A DNA stretch of 64,000 bases from Uliginosibacterium sp. 31-16 (GTDB lineage: Bacteria; Pseudomonadota; Gammaproteobacteria; Burkholderiales; Rhodocyclaceae): NCBI RefSeq assembly GCF_030730865.1, contig NZ_JAVALZ010000005.1, forward strand, positions 105,659-169,658. The letters run 5' to 3'. Positions 16,518 through 25,819 of the stretch are shown here, in pieces. The notes under the pieces are model-generated. The model did not search any database. It was not told where the DNA came from and saw only the letters and a program-made list of their open reading frames with translations. Both the position numbers and the translations under genes were made by a program. Position 1 is the stretch's first letter; the number at the start of each line of letters is the position of its first letter.

Positions 16518-17492
16518 TCAGGTTTCGTCGTCTTCGCCAGAACCTACGACGGCCCGGCCAAGCCGGTCACGTACGGCATCCCAGCTGCTGTCGGCGGGCA
16601 GGTTCTCGACCAGGATCAGGCTGGCCCCCGCGGCGTCCAGTGCGCGCAGGTTGGCGTAAAGCTCGTGGGCATAGCCGTGCGCATCGAAAGGTGCGTCAAT
16701 GCTCATGGCGTAACGTCCTGGCGCACTTTCGCCAGCAAGGGTCAGTACAGCGCAGTCTGCCTGGGCTTCAGCGATTTCAGTTTTTGATGCCATGCGCATT
16801 GACGTGCGTGGGGCGTAGTGTGCCGCCAGAGCGCCCGAGACGCGCGGAGCGCTTTCTGTTTCGTGTTTCAGGCGCGGCTGACGACCGATCACCGCTGCAA
16901 TTGCGTCGCGACCAATCATGCCGGGACGCAGGATCACCGGTTCGCCACGGGAGAGATCGAGAATGGTGGATTCGATGCCCACATCACAGGGGCCGCCATC
17001 AAGGATCATGGCGACGGATTCGCCAAGCTCTTCCTGCACATGCTGCGCGGTGGTCGGACTGATACGGCCGAAACGATTCGCCGAGGGGGCTGCCACGCCG
17101 CCTCCAAAGGCTCGCAGCAGCGCCAGTGCTACCGGATGATCCGGCACACGCAGACCAACTGTATCCTGACCGCCGGTGACCGTATCGGAAACGTCGGCTT
17201 CCTTTTTCAGGATCAGGGTCAGCGGGCCGGGCCAGAAGGCTCGGGCCAGCGCGATGGCTTCCATGGGTATTTCGCGCGCCCATTCAGTGAGCTGCTCGGG
17301 GTCGGCCAGATGCACGATCAGCGGGTGGTCTGCCGGCCTGTCCTTGGCAGCGAAAATCTTCGTCACGGCCGCATCATCGGCGGCATCGGCGCCGAGGCCG
17401 TAGACCGTTTCGGTCGGCAGGGCTACGAGTTCGCCGGCACGCAGCAATTCGGCGGCGCGGGCGATGTTTTCAGGAGTAGGGCGACAGATCAT
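16518..17492 (-). CDS. threonylcarbamoyl-AMP synthase, Sua5 type
   Basis: A 324-residue protein with an N-terminal YrdC domain ('GELVALPTETVYGLGADA', 'KDRPADHPLIVH', 'SANRFGRISPTTA') and a C-terminal Sua5 domain joined by the linker 'SGALAAHYAP'. It makes threonylcarbamoyl-AMP from threonine, bicarbonate and ATP, the first step of the t6A modification at position 37 of ANN-decoding tRNAs. I chose the ATG at 17492: it begins the conserved region and overlaps the upstream hydrolase stop by four bases (ATGA). A longer frame to 17675 would run inside the hydrolase gene. Confidence 0.92.
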   Translation of the reverse strand: MICRPTPENIARAAELLRAGELVALPTETVYGLGADAADDAAVTKIFAAKDRPADHPLIVHLADPEQLTEWAREIPMEAIALARAFWPGPLTLILKKEADVSDTVTGGQDTVGLRVPDHPVALALLRAFGGGVAAPSANRFGRISPTTAQHVQEELGESVAMILDGGPCDVGIESTILDLSRGEPVILRPGMIGRDAIAAVIGRQPRLKHETESAPRVSGALAAHYAPRTSMRMASKTEIAEAQADCAVLTLAGESAPGRYAMSIDAPFDAHGYAHELYANLRALDAAGASLILVENLPADSSWDAVRDRLGRAVVGSGEDDET

Positions 17493-18340
17493 TTCAGGTG
17501 TTCGGCAAGGAAGGCGATGACGCGGAGCTTGGCGTCTTCGCGGGCTTCGGGGTTTGGTGCGGTGGTGGTCCCCCGGCCAGGATTTACCCCGTTCGGCACA
17601 TCGCGGCGCACACGCTTGCGTGTCAGCGTCGGGTTGTCGAAATCGTGGTAAGTGTCCGGATAGGTCACTATCCACATGGGCTCGCCACGCGCGGCAACTG
17701 CCGCAGCAAGCGATTTGCAGGGGGCGGCCGGCGTCCAGTCATCCGCTTCACCGATGAGCAGCAACAGCGGAGCATAAGGATGGAACGCTTCGGTTTTTTT
17801 CGCCTTGCTTGTGCAGCCGGGGTAGAACGAGACAGCCGCGGCAAAGCCGTCGCCAGTCATGGGCAGATGGGTGATGGTGTCCAGCGTGACCCCGCCGCCA
17901 TGTGACCAGCCAAGCAGCCCGATCCGTTTGGCATCGATGTCGCTGCGACTGCGCAGATACGCGAGCGCGGCATAGGCATCACCGCGGCGATCAGCTTCCT
18001 TCAGCTTGCGCTCGCTGAACTTCTGCGTGCACAGCTCCTTGATGCCACGTGATCCCAGGCTGTCGAGCATCAGGGCGGTGTAGCCCTGAGCGGCGAGGGC
18101 TTCTCCCCACATTCGGTGGCGTGCGTTGAGCGTGCCGTCCTTGGCATAGGCGCCGCCACAGCCATGCAACATCACCACGGCTGGATGCGGTCCGGGACTG
18201 ACTGGCTGGAAGAGGAAGGCGGTCAGCGGCGCGGGGGAAGAAGAAAGCCCGCCAGCGGGAATGCTGACGGGTTCGAGCATGACGGCATTCGCCATGCAGG
18301 CGAAGACCACTGACAGGAGTGCTGTGGTAGTGCGGATCAC
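17489..18340 (-). CDS. secreted dienelactone-hydrolase-family protein
   Basis: A 283-residue alpha/beta hydrolase. The first 19 residues look like a signal peptide. The triad is visible: Ser in 'GWSHGG', Asp in 'GEADDWTP' and His in 'TYHDFDNP'; the oxyanion region 'VVMLHGCGG' comes early. Substrate unknown; related proteins are annotated dienelactone hydrolase. It starts with GTG at 18340, overlapping the purE stop by four bases (GTGA), and its stop overlaps the sua5 start by four bases. It is thus tightly coupled inside a purine/tRNA-modification operon, a position often held by purK in betaproteobacteria. Confidence 0.85.
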   Translation of the reverse strand: MIRTTTALLSVVFACMANAVMLEPVSIPAGGLSSSPAPLTAFLFQPVSPGPHPAVVMLHGCGGAYAKDGTLNARHRMWGEALAAQGYTALMLDSLGSRGIKELCTQKFSERKLKEADRRGDAYAALAYLRSRSDIDAKRIGLLGWSHGGGVTLDTITHLPMTGDGFAAAVSFYPGCTSKAKKTEAFHPYAPLLLLIGEADDWTPAAPCKSLAAAVAARGEPMWIVTYPDTYHDFDNPTLTRKRVRRDVPNGVNPGRGTTTAPNPEAREDAKLRVIAFLAEHLK

Positions 18341-18837
18341 TCGACTTCGGGCAGGGTCTTGGACAGCACTTTTTCCGTCTGCTTGACGCGGAAGGCGGAG
18401 AGTTTTCTGGCGATTTCGGCGTCATTCAGGGCCAGCATCGAGATGGCGAACAATGCAGCATTCACGGCACCGGCTTCACCGATGGCGAAGGTGGCCACCG
18501 GGATGCCGCCGGGCATCTGGACCATGGCCAGCAGCGAGTCCAGACCACCCAGATGTTTGGAGGGCATCGGCACAGCCAGCACTGGCAGCTCGGTCTTGGC
18601 GGCCAGCACGCCGGCCAGGTGGGCGGCGCCGCCAGCGGCACCGATCAGAATCTTCATGCCGCGCGCCTGAGCGCCGGAGGCGTAGTCCAGTGCCTGATCC
18701 GGGGTGCGGTGGGCTGACAGAACCTTGGCTTCATAGGCGATGCCGAAATCCTTGAAGGTCTTGGCACAGGCGCTCATGACCGGCCAGTCGCTGTCGGAGC
18801 CCATGAGGATGCCGACGATGGGGGTGGGAGTGCTCAT
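18337..18837 (-). CDS. purE: N5-carboxyaminoimidazole ribonucleotide mutase
   Basis: A 166-residue class I PurE. The start 'VGILMGSDSDWPVM', the 'SAHRTPD' active-site loop with its catalytic His, and 'GAAGGAAHLAGVLAAKT' are typical. It converts N5-CAIR to CAIR in de novo purine synthesis. Class I PurE depends on PurK to supply N5-CAIR; purK is not next to it here. It lies ten bases after folD and overlaps the next gene, so folD-purE-hydrolase-sua5 appear to be one operon. Confidence 0.95.
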   Translation of the reverse strand: MSTPTPIVGILMGSDSDWPVMSACAKTFKDFGIAYEAKVLSAHRTPDQALDYASGAQARGMKILIGAAGGAAHLAGVLAAKTELPVLAVPMPSKHLGGLDSLLAMVQMPGGIPVATFAIGEAGAVNAALFAISMLALNDAEIARKLSAFRVKQTEKVLSKTLPEVE

Positions 18838-18847
18838 TATTTTCTCC

Positions 18848-19714
18848 TTACTTTTTGGATGCGCGTTCGGCGCTCTCTACGGTGTTGGCCAGCAGCATGG
18901 TGATGGTCATCGGGCCTACGCCGCCGGGGACGGGGGTAATCAGGGCGGCTACTTCCTTCGCGCTGTCGAACTCCACGTCGCCACACAGCTTGCCGGCGTT
19001 CGGACCTTCGGTGAGACGATTGATGCCTACATCAATCACCACGGCGCCGGGTTTGATCATGTCGCCCTTGAGGAAGTTCGGACGGCCCACTGCGGCGACC
19101 ACGATGTCGGCACGCTTGGTGTGGAAGGCCAGATCCCTGGTTTGCGAATGACACACGGTGACAGTGGCGCCGCGTGACAGCAGCATCACAGCCATGGGCT
19201 TGCCGACGATGTTGGAGCGGCCGATGACGACGGCTTCCGCACCCTTGATCTGGACGTTTTCGCTGTCCAGCATCTTCATCACGCCCCAGGGCGTGCAAGG
19301 GTAGAAGGATTTGCGCCCCTGCAGGAGCAGACCGAAGTTTTCGGCATGAAAACCATCCACGTCCTTTTCCGGCGAGATGGCTTCAAGCACCTTGTCTTCA
19401 TCGAACTGCTTGGGCAGCGGCAGTTGCACGAGGATGCCGTGTACGGTTTTGTCGGCGTTCAGTTCGGCGATTTTGGCGAGCACTTCTTCCGGCGCCACAT
19501 CTGCCGGGTATTCGAACTTCAGCGAGCGAATGCCGGTCTTCTCGCAGCCGGCCACCTTGTTGCGCACATACACGGCAGAGGCCGGGTCGCCACCGACGAG
19601 GATCACGGCGAGGCTGGGCTGGGTACCCTGAGCGGTGAGTTCCGCGGCGCGTTGCGCGATCTCGCCGCGCACTTGCGCCGAGAGAGCGACACCATCGATG
19701 TTGCGAGCAGTCAT
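18848..19714 (-). CDS. folD: methylenetetrahydrofolate dehydrogenase/cyclohydrolase
   Basis: A 288-residue bifunctional FolD. Family texts include '[14 protein letters not shown]' (with the catalytic Lys), '[13 protein letters not shown]', 'PCTPWGVM', '[13 protein letters not shown]' and the end motif '[14 protein letters not shown]'. It interconverts 5,10-methylene-, methenyl- and 10-formyl-tetrahydrofolate, providing the formyl donor for purine synthesis. That links it to purE directly downstream. It is first in a four-gene minus-strand operon. No strong ribosome-binding site is seen before the ATG. Confidence 0.96.
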   Translation of the reverse strand: MTARNIDGVALSAQVRGEIAQRAAELTAQGTQPSLAVILVGGDPASAVYVRNKVAGCEKTGIRSLKFEYPADVAPEEVLAKIAELNADKTVHGILVQLPLPKQFDEDKVLEAISPEKDVDGFHAENFGLLLQGRKSFYPCTPWGVMKMLDSENVQIKGAEAVVIGRSNIVGKPMAVMLLSRGATVTVCHSQTRDLAFHTKRADIVVAAVGRPNFLKGDMIKPGAVVIDVGINRLTEGPNAGKLCGDVEFDSAKEVAALITPVPGGVGPMTITMLLANTVESAERASKK

Positions 19715-19985
19715 GATGAGCCTAAGCTTTTGAAAAACCGATGATTATACCTGTCTGGGGAGGGCTCGGGAAAGGGTGGAGAGTGGAGTCAGGAGTGTTT
19801 TCCTGAATTACACGGGAGGCAGACTGCAGGCCCCATAACGGTGCCTGACTGGCAGTGCCGTGCTGCAGATGCGTGAGGCTGGTGCGGCATGTTTCGCTGC
19901 GCTGCGTCGGAGCCCGCAAAACAGGTGTTGCACGGTCCTTGCTATGACTTCGGTGCCCCGCTTCATCTCACATAGAGAGAATCCG

Positions 19986-22900
19986 ATGTCGATTCAAGTC
20001 GCACTGAACCACGTCACCCACTACCGTTACGATAAACCGATCAGCCTTGGCCCGCAGATCGTGCGGCTGCGCCCGGCACCGCATTCGCGAACCCGGGTGC
20101 TCTCGTATTCGCTGCGGGTGACTCCTGCGGAGCACTTCATCAACTGGCAGCAAGACCCGGCCTCGAACTATCTGGCGCGGCTGGTGATTCCCGGGAAGAC
20201 CCGCGAGTTTCGCGTCGAGGTCGATCTGCTCGTCGAGATGGCGGTACAGAACCCGTTCGATTTCTTCCTCGAACCGGAGGCGATGAACAGCCCCTTCGTC
20301 TACAACCCGAATCTTGCTACCGAACTGGCTCCCTATCTGCTCCGTCTACCAGCAACTCCCGCCTTCAAGGCGTTGCTTGATTCAGTGCCGCGCGAAAAGA
20401 TGGCCACCATCGATTATCTGGTTGCCCTCAACCAGCGCCTGCAGCACGACATCAGATATCTCGTGCGCCTGGAGCCGGGCGTGCAGACGCCGGAGGAGAC
20501 GCTGACCAAGGCGTCCGGCTCCTGCCGCGACTCGGCCTGGCTGCTGGTGCAGTTGTTGCGCCATCTCGGTCTGGCAGCGCGTTTCGTGTCGGGTTACCTG
20601 ATTCAGCTGAAACCGGATGTGAAATCGCTGGATGGCCCCTCTGGAACCGAGGCGGACTTCACTGATCTGCACGCATGGTGCGAGGTATATCTGCCCGGTG
20701 CTGGCTGGGTCGGGCTGGATCCCACCTCGGGTCTGTTTGCCGGTGAAGGACATATTCCACTGGCCTGCTCGCCTGAGCCGTCTTCTGCGGCGCCTGTCGA
20801 GGGCGCGGTGGAGGCATGCAAGGTCGAGTTTGTACACCACATGAACGTTACGCGCATGATCGAGCCCGCGCGCGTGACCTTGCCCTACAGCGACGGGCAA
20901 TGGCGGGCCATCGAGGCGCTTGGTCAGCAGGTCGACGCCGATCTGGCGGGACATGATGTGCGCCTGACGCAGGGTGGTGAGCCGACCTTCGTGTCTATCG
21001 ACGACCGTGATGGTGCAGAGTGGAATACCGAAGCCATGGGCCCTAAAAAGCGTGGTCTCTCTGCCAGTTTGCTCGCGCAGCTGAAAGCGAAATACGCGCC
21101 GCAGGGGTTGCTGCATTTTGGTCAGGGCAAGTGGTATCCCGGTGAACAGTTGCCGCGCTGGTCGCTGAACCTTTACTGGCGCGAGGACGGAGAGCCGCTG
21201 TGGTCTGACGCCTCGCTGCAGGCCGACGAGACGCGCGATTATGGTGTCGATGAGGTGCGCGTCGGTGAATTCTTGCGCTGCGTGGCGCAGCAATTGGGCG
21301 TCACCGCGCAGCATGCCTTGCCTGCCTATGAGGATGCGCTGTACTACCTGTGGCGCGAGCGCAACCTGCCGGGCAATGTCGATCCGCTCGATTCGCGGCT
21401 CGATGATCCGCTGGAGCGCGCACGCCTGGCCAGGGTTTTCGGTCAGGGGCTGGACAAGATCGTGGGCTGGGTACTGCCGCTGGCGCGTGATGCGGCTGGC
21501 AAAATCTGGCAGAGCAGCCCCTGGTTCATGCGCGAAGGGCGCTGTTACCTGATTCCAGGCGATTCGCCGGTGGGCTACCGTTTGCCACTGGACCGCCAAC
21601 CCTGGGTCTGCAAGGCTGAATATCCCTATGCACATCCGCGTGATCCGGGTGAGGTACTGCCGCCTTTGCCGATAAACAAGGCGGCACGCAAGCGCAGGGC
21701 CGAGGATATTGCCGCCAGTGCCGTGCGCGAGCCGGTCGCGTTTGAATCTGCCGACTGGATTGTTCGCACGGCCATGTGCGCCGAAGCGCGTGCGGGGCGC
21801 TTGTATCTCTTCATGCCGCCGCTGAGCGCGCTGGAGGACTACCTCGAAATCGTCGCCGCCATCGAAGCGACTGCCAAGGCCATGCAGTTACCGGTGGTGC
21901 TCGAAGGTTATGAGCCGCCGCGTGATCCGCGTCTGACGGTGCTGCGCGTCACGCCGGATCCCGGCGTGATCGAGGTGAACGTACAGCCGGTGGCAAGCTG
22001 GCGCGAACTGGTCGAGCAGACCACGCACCTGTACGAAGTCGCCCGCGAGACACGGCTGTCTACTGAAAAATTCATGCTCGATGGCCGCCACACCGGCACT
22101 GGGGGTGGCAACCACATCGTCTTTGGTGGAGCTACGCCAGCGGACTCTCCCTTTCTGCGGCGCCCCGATCTGCTGGGCAGCATGATTGCTTACTGGCACA
22201 ACCATCCATCCTTGTCCTACCTGTTCAGCGGTTTGTTCATCGGCCCGACCAGTCAGGCGCCTCGTATCGACGAGGCGCGTAACGACTCGGTGTACGAAAT
22301 CGAAATCGCGCTGGCCGAGATGCACAAGCGCACCGAAGCGTCGCTCGGCCCGTGCCCGCCCTGGCTGGTGGACCGTCTGTTGCGCAATCTGCTGATCGAC
22401 GTGACCGGCAACACCCATCGTGCCGAGTTCTGCATCGACAAGCTGTATTCGCCCGATTCTTCCGCTGGTCGCCTCGGCCTGCTTGAAATGCGCGGCTTCG
22501 AGATGCCGCCGCATGCGCAGATGAGCCTTGCCCAGCAATTGCTGATGCGTGCGTTGCTGGCGAAATTCTGGCAGCTGCCGTATCAGCCGGCGCGCCTGAA
22601 ACGCTGGGGTACCGAACTGCATGATCGTTTCATGCTGCCGCACTGCGTGTGGGATGACTTCTGCGACGTCATCACCGAGCTGCAGGCTTTTGGCTACCCG
22701 TTGCAGCCGGAGTGGTTCGCGCCCCATTTCGAGTTCCGTTTCCCGAAGATCGGCGACTTCGCTGCCAGCAGTGTCAAAGTGGAGTTGCGTCTTGCGCTGG
22801 AGCCTTGGCACGTGATGGGCGAGGAAAACGCTGGTGGCGGTGCCGTGCGTTACGTGGATGCTTCGGTCGAGCGTCTGCAGGTGAAGGTGAGCGGGTTGAT

Positions 22901-23279
22901 CTCTGACCGCCAGGTGCTGACCTGCAATGGCAGCACCATTCCCCTGCAGCCAACCGGTGTGGCGGGGGAGTTCGTCGCGGCGGTGCGTTACCGGGCCTGG
23001 AGTCCTGCCAGCAGCCTGCATCCAACCATCCCGGTACAGGCGCCACTGACTCTGGATCTGGTTGATACCTGGATGGAGCGCTCGCTGGGGGGCTGCCAAT
23101 ACCACGTCGCCCATCCCGGCGGACGCAACCATGAGACCTTTCCGGTCAATGCACTGGAAGCCGAGGCGCGGCGGCTGGCGCGTTTCTTCCGCACCGGGCA
23201 TACGCCCGGCAAGATGCGGGTGATGCGGGAAACGAGCAATCCGGACTTCCCGTTTACACTGGATCTGCGGCGCGGATGA
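19986..23279 (+). CDS. transglutaminase-like protein with C-terminal DUF2126 region
   Basis: A 1097-residue protein. Residues 1-90 form the bacterial transglutaminase N-terminal beta domain ('VTHYRYDKPISLGPQ'). Residues 160-250 form a transglutaminase core with an intact triad: Cys180 in 'GSCRDSAW', His229 in 'LHAW' and Asp245 in 'GLDPTSG'. Residues from about 320 are the DUF2126 region ('LTQGGEPTFVSIDD', 'GTGGGNHIVFGGA'). Bacterial genes of this class are found with circularly permuted ATP-grasp and alpha-E proteins and are thought to make or cut peptide-like amide bonds; the product is unknown. The ATG at 19986 starts the conserved domain; 42 in-frame codons upstream look non-native. First gene of cassette 1. 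Confidence 0.9.
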   Translation: MSIQVALNHVTHYRYDKPISLGPQIVRLRPAPHSRTRVLSYSLRVTPAEHFINWQQDPASNYLARLVIPGKTREFRVEVDLLVEMAVQNPFDFFLEPEAMNSPFVYNPNLATELAPYLLRLPATPAFKALLDSVPREKMATIDYLVALNQRLQHDIRYLVRLEPGVQTPEETLTKASGSCRDSAWLLVQLLRHLGLAARFVSGYLIQLKPDVKSLDGPSGTEADFTDLHAWCEVYLPGAGWVGLDPTSGLFAGEGHIPLACSPEPSSAAPVEGAVEACKVEFVHHMNVTRMIEPARVTLPYSDGQWRAIEALGQQVDADLAGHDVRLTQGGEPTFVSIDDRDGAEWNTEAMGPKKRGLSASLLAQLKAKYAPQGLLHFGQGKWYPGEQLPRWSLNLYWREDGEPLWSDASLQADETRDYGVDEVRVGEFLRCVAQQLGVTAQHALPAYEDALYYLWRERNLPGNVDPLDSRLDDPLERARLARVFGQGLDKIVGWVLPLARDAAGKIWQSSPWFMREGRCYLIPGDSPVGYRLPLDRQPWVCKAEYPYAHPRDPGEVLPPLPINKAARKRRAEDIAASAVREPVAFESADWIVRTAMCAEARAGRLYLFMPPLSALEDYLEIVAAIEATAKAMQLPVVLEGYEPPRDPRLTVLRVTPDPGVIEVNVQPVASWRELVEQTTHLYEVARETRLSTEKFMLDGRHTGTGGGNHIVFGGATPADSPFLRRPDLLGSMIAYWHNHPSLSYLFSGLFIGPTSQAPRIDEARNDSVYEIEIALAEMHKRTEASLGPCPPWLVDRLLRNLLIDVTGNTHRAEFCIDKLYSPDSSAGRLGLLEMRGFEMPPHAQMSLAQQLLMRALLAKFWQLPYQPARLKRWGTELHDRFMLPHCVWDDFCDVITELQAFGYPLQPEWFAPHFEFRFPKIGDFAASSVKVELRLALEPWHVMGEENAGGGAVRYVDASVERLQVKVSGLISDRQVLTCNGSTIPLQPTGVAGEFVAAVRYRAWSPASSLHPTIPVQAPLTLDLVDTWMERSLGGCQYHVAHPGGRNHETFPVNALEAEARRLARFFRTGHTPGKMRVMRETSNPDFPFTLDLRRG

Positions 23280-23350
23280 TCGCTTGCTTTCCGCGCCGGG
23301 GCTGACGATAGTTACGTCAGCCTCGCAGGGCCTAACAACAACGACAGAGC

Positions 23351-25819
23351 ATGCCCCAGCAATTGTTTGCCGACTATCCGCAGGATGCCCGCCGCTTCGA
23401 CGAAATGTTTGTCGCTGCCGGTAAGCCACGCCCGCACTATGCTGATCTGCATGCCCGTCTTGCCGGGCAGGATTCTACGTACATCCGCGACCTGTTCAGC
23501 GAAGTGGATCGCCAGGTTCGTGACAATGGCATTACGTATAACGTATACGACGAAGCGGAGGGCGGTAGCCGGCCGTGGGCGCTGGATCCGCTGCCCCTCA
23601 TCATCCCTGCGGAGGAGTGGGGCGGCATCGAGCGCGCCGTGATCCAGCGCGCCACGCTGTTCAGTCGCATTCTTGCGGATCTGTACGGGCCGCAAACCCT
23701 GTTTGCAGAGGGACGCCTGCCTCCCGCCCTGATTCTTGGGCATCCGGGGTTTCAGCGCCCGGCCCACGGTCTTGTGCCCGGCAATGGCGGGCCCCTGCAT
23801 TTGTTTGCGGTCGACCTGGCGAGAGCTCCGGATGGCCGCTGGTGGGTCATCAACGACCGTACCCAGGCGCCCTCCGGTGCTGGCTACGCGTTGGAGAACC
23901 GCATCATCACCGGGCGTTTGCATCCCGATTTGTTTCGCGACCTGCGTGTGCGGCGTCTGGCGCCGTTCTTCGCTGCCTTGCGTGACGCGATTGCCAGCTA
24001 CGCTCCGCAGGATGGCGGCCCCGTCAATACCGTGCTGCTCACACCGGGGCCGTACAACGAAACTTATTTCGAGCAAGCCTATCTGGCTCGCTACCTCGGA
24101 TTCCCGCTGGTCGAGGGGCAAGACCTCACCGTGCGCGACGGCTGTGTGTGGCTCAAGACCCTGTCCGGCCTGCGCCGCGTGCATGCCATCCTGCGCCGCA
24201 TGGATGATGACTTCTGTGATCCGCTGGAATTGCGTGCTGATTCCGCACTGGGCGTTCCCGGCCTGATGGACGTGGTACGCCGGGGCAATGTGCTGCTGGC
24301 CAATTCCATTGGTTCCAGCGTACTGGAAACCGGCGCGCTGTCGGGCTTCTTGCCTGGCCTGTGCGAACATCTTCTGGGTGAAAAGCTGGCCATGCCGGGC
24401 GCCGCCACCTGGTGGTGTGGCGAGACGCCAGCGATGGAGGACGCGCTGAAGAAGGCCGATCATCTGGTCTTCAAGAGCGCCATTCCGCAAGCGCACGGAC
24501 AGCACTTTGGCCCGGTCTTTGGCGAGGATCTGGATGCGGCGGGACGCGCGGCCCTGAGCGCAAAAGTGCGCGCCGCGCCGCGTCAGTTCCTTGCCCAGGA
24601 ACTGGTGGCGCTGTCGCGTGTGCCGGTGCTGAATCGTCAGCAGCCGCGTCATCTGGTCGATCGATCGGTGGGCCTGCGGGTTTTTGCGGTGGCTACACCG
24701 GAAGGCTACATGGTCATGCCCGGCGGACTGGCGCGTACGTCCAGCGAACATGATGTTCGAGTCTTGTCGAGCCAGCGTGGTGGTGGCAGCAAGGATGTGT
24801 GGGTGTGTGGCGAGCAGACTGCTGCGCCAATGAGCCTGCTGCGCCGGCCGGTGAGCGCGGCCGATCTGGTTCGCAGTGGTGCCGGTTTGTCCAGCCGGGT
24901 GGTTGAAAACCTGTTCTGGTTCGGTCGCTATTCCGAGCGTTGTGACAACCTTGCGCGCTACCTGCGTGTGGCTCTGGGGCGTGTGGCCGATAATCAGGAC
25001 ACCCCGGTCGAATGGGGCGCGCTGGCGGCGTTCGGCAAGCAGATCGGCATCCTGCCGACGATTTGCGATGAACGTGAAGCGGTGCGTCCGCTGGTGCGCA
25101 GCGTGGTCGACGCCAGCGTTTCCGGCGGTCTGGCTTCACATATCCTGCACCTGTCGCGCGTCGGCTTCCAGCTGCGCGAGCGGCTGTCCACCGACAACTG
25201 GCGTACCCTCAACGCGTTGGCCCGTAGCGTCGAGAAGACGCCGCACGAGAATGTGGGCATTTACGAAGCGATGGCTCTGCTGGATGAGCTGATCAGCAGT
25301 TTCATGACCCTGGCCGGCTTTACGCTTGATGGCATGACGCGCGATCACGGCTGGCGGTTTCTTTCGCTGGGGCGGCGCATCGAGCGTCTGCAATTCCAGA
25401 CCGAAGCCATTGAAACCGCCATGCGCATGGGCGAGGAGGGCAGCCCGGAATGGCTGCTCGAAATTTCGGACTCCATCGTCACCTATCGCTCGCGCTACAT
25501 GGCGCGACCGGAATGGCTGGCCGTGCTTGATCTGCTGATTGCCGACGAAGCCAATCCGCGCGGCATCGTGTTCCAGACTGGCGGCTTGCGCGATTATCTG
25601 CGGCGCCTGGACGAGAGCCTGGGCGGCATGCCCGACACGGGCATCGAAGCCCTGCATACCCGTCTGCTGCATCTGGACCCCGCTCACGATTTTCACCCCG
25701 GTTCCGCGTCGCTGCAGGAGGCTCTGGCGACCTTGCGCTGTGCTTCGGCTGAACTGTCGAACCAGATCAGCCTGCACTTTTTCAGCCACTCCGACGGTAG
25801 TGCGAGAGTGATCGCATGA
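23351..25819 (+). CDS. circularly permuted ATP-grasp protein fused to alpha-E domain
   Basis: An 822-residue fusion. Residues 1-480 are a circularly permuted ATP-grasp ligase (DUF404/DUF407 type), with landmarks 'IIPAEEWGGIERA', 'VINDRTQAPSGAGYALENR', 'LLTPGPYNETYFE' and 'SSQRGGGSKDVWV'. From about residue 505 to 815 it is an alpha-E domain, starting 'SRVVENLFWFGRYSERCDN'. ATP-grasp enzymes activate a carboxylate with ATP to form amide bonds; alpha-E is an all-helical partner of unknown chemistry. In cassette 2 the same two parts are separate genes. The stop overlaps the next gene by four bases (ATGA). Confidence 0.9.
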   Translation: MPQQLFADYPQDARRFDEMFVAAGKPRPHYADLHARLAGQDSTYIRDLFSEVDRQVRDNGITYNVYDEAEGGSRPWALDPLPLIIPAEEWGGIERAVIQRATLFSRILADLYGPQTLFAEGRLPPALILGHPGFQRPAHGLVPGNGGPLHLFAVDLARAPDGRWWVINDRTQAPSGAGYALENRIITGRLHPDLFRDLRVRRLAPFFAALRDAIASYAPQDGGPVNTVLLTPGPYNETYFEQAYLARYLGFPLVEGQDLTVRDGCVWLKTLSGLRRVHAILRRMDDDFCDPLELRADSALGVPGLMDVVRRGNVLLANSIGSSVLETGALSGFLPGLCEHLLGEKLAMPGAATWWCGETPAMEDALKKADHLVFKSAIPQAHGQHFGPVFGEDLDAAGRAALSAKVRAAPRQFLAQELVALSRVPVLNRQQPRHLVDRSVGLRVFAVATPEGYMVMPGGLARTSSEHDVRVLSSQRGGGSKDVWVCGEQTAAPMSLLRRPVSAADLVRSGAGLSSRVVENLFWFGRYSERCDNLARYLRVALGRVADNQDTPVEWGALAAFGKQIGILPTICDEREAVRPLVRSVVDASVSGGLASHILHLSRVGFQLRERLSTDNWRTLNALARSVEKTPHENVGIYEAMALLDELISSFMTLAGFTLDGMTRDHGWRFLSLGRRIERLQFQTEAIETAMRMGEEGSPEWLLEISDSIVTYRSRYMARPEWLAVLDLLIADEANPRGIVFQTGGLRDYLRRLDESLGGMPDTGIEALHTRLLHLDPAHDFHPGSASLQEALATLRCASAELSNQISLHFFSHSDGSARVIA

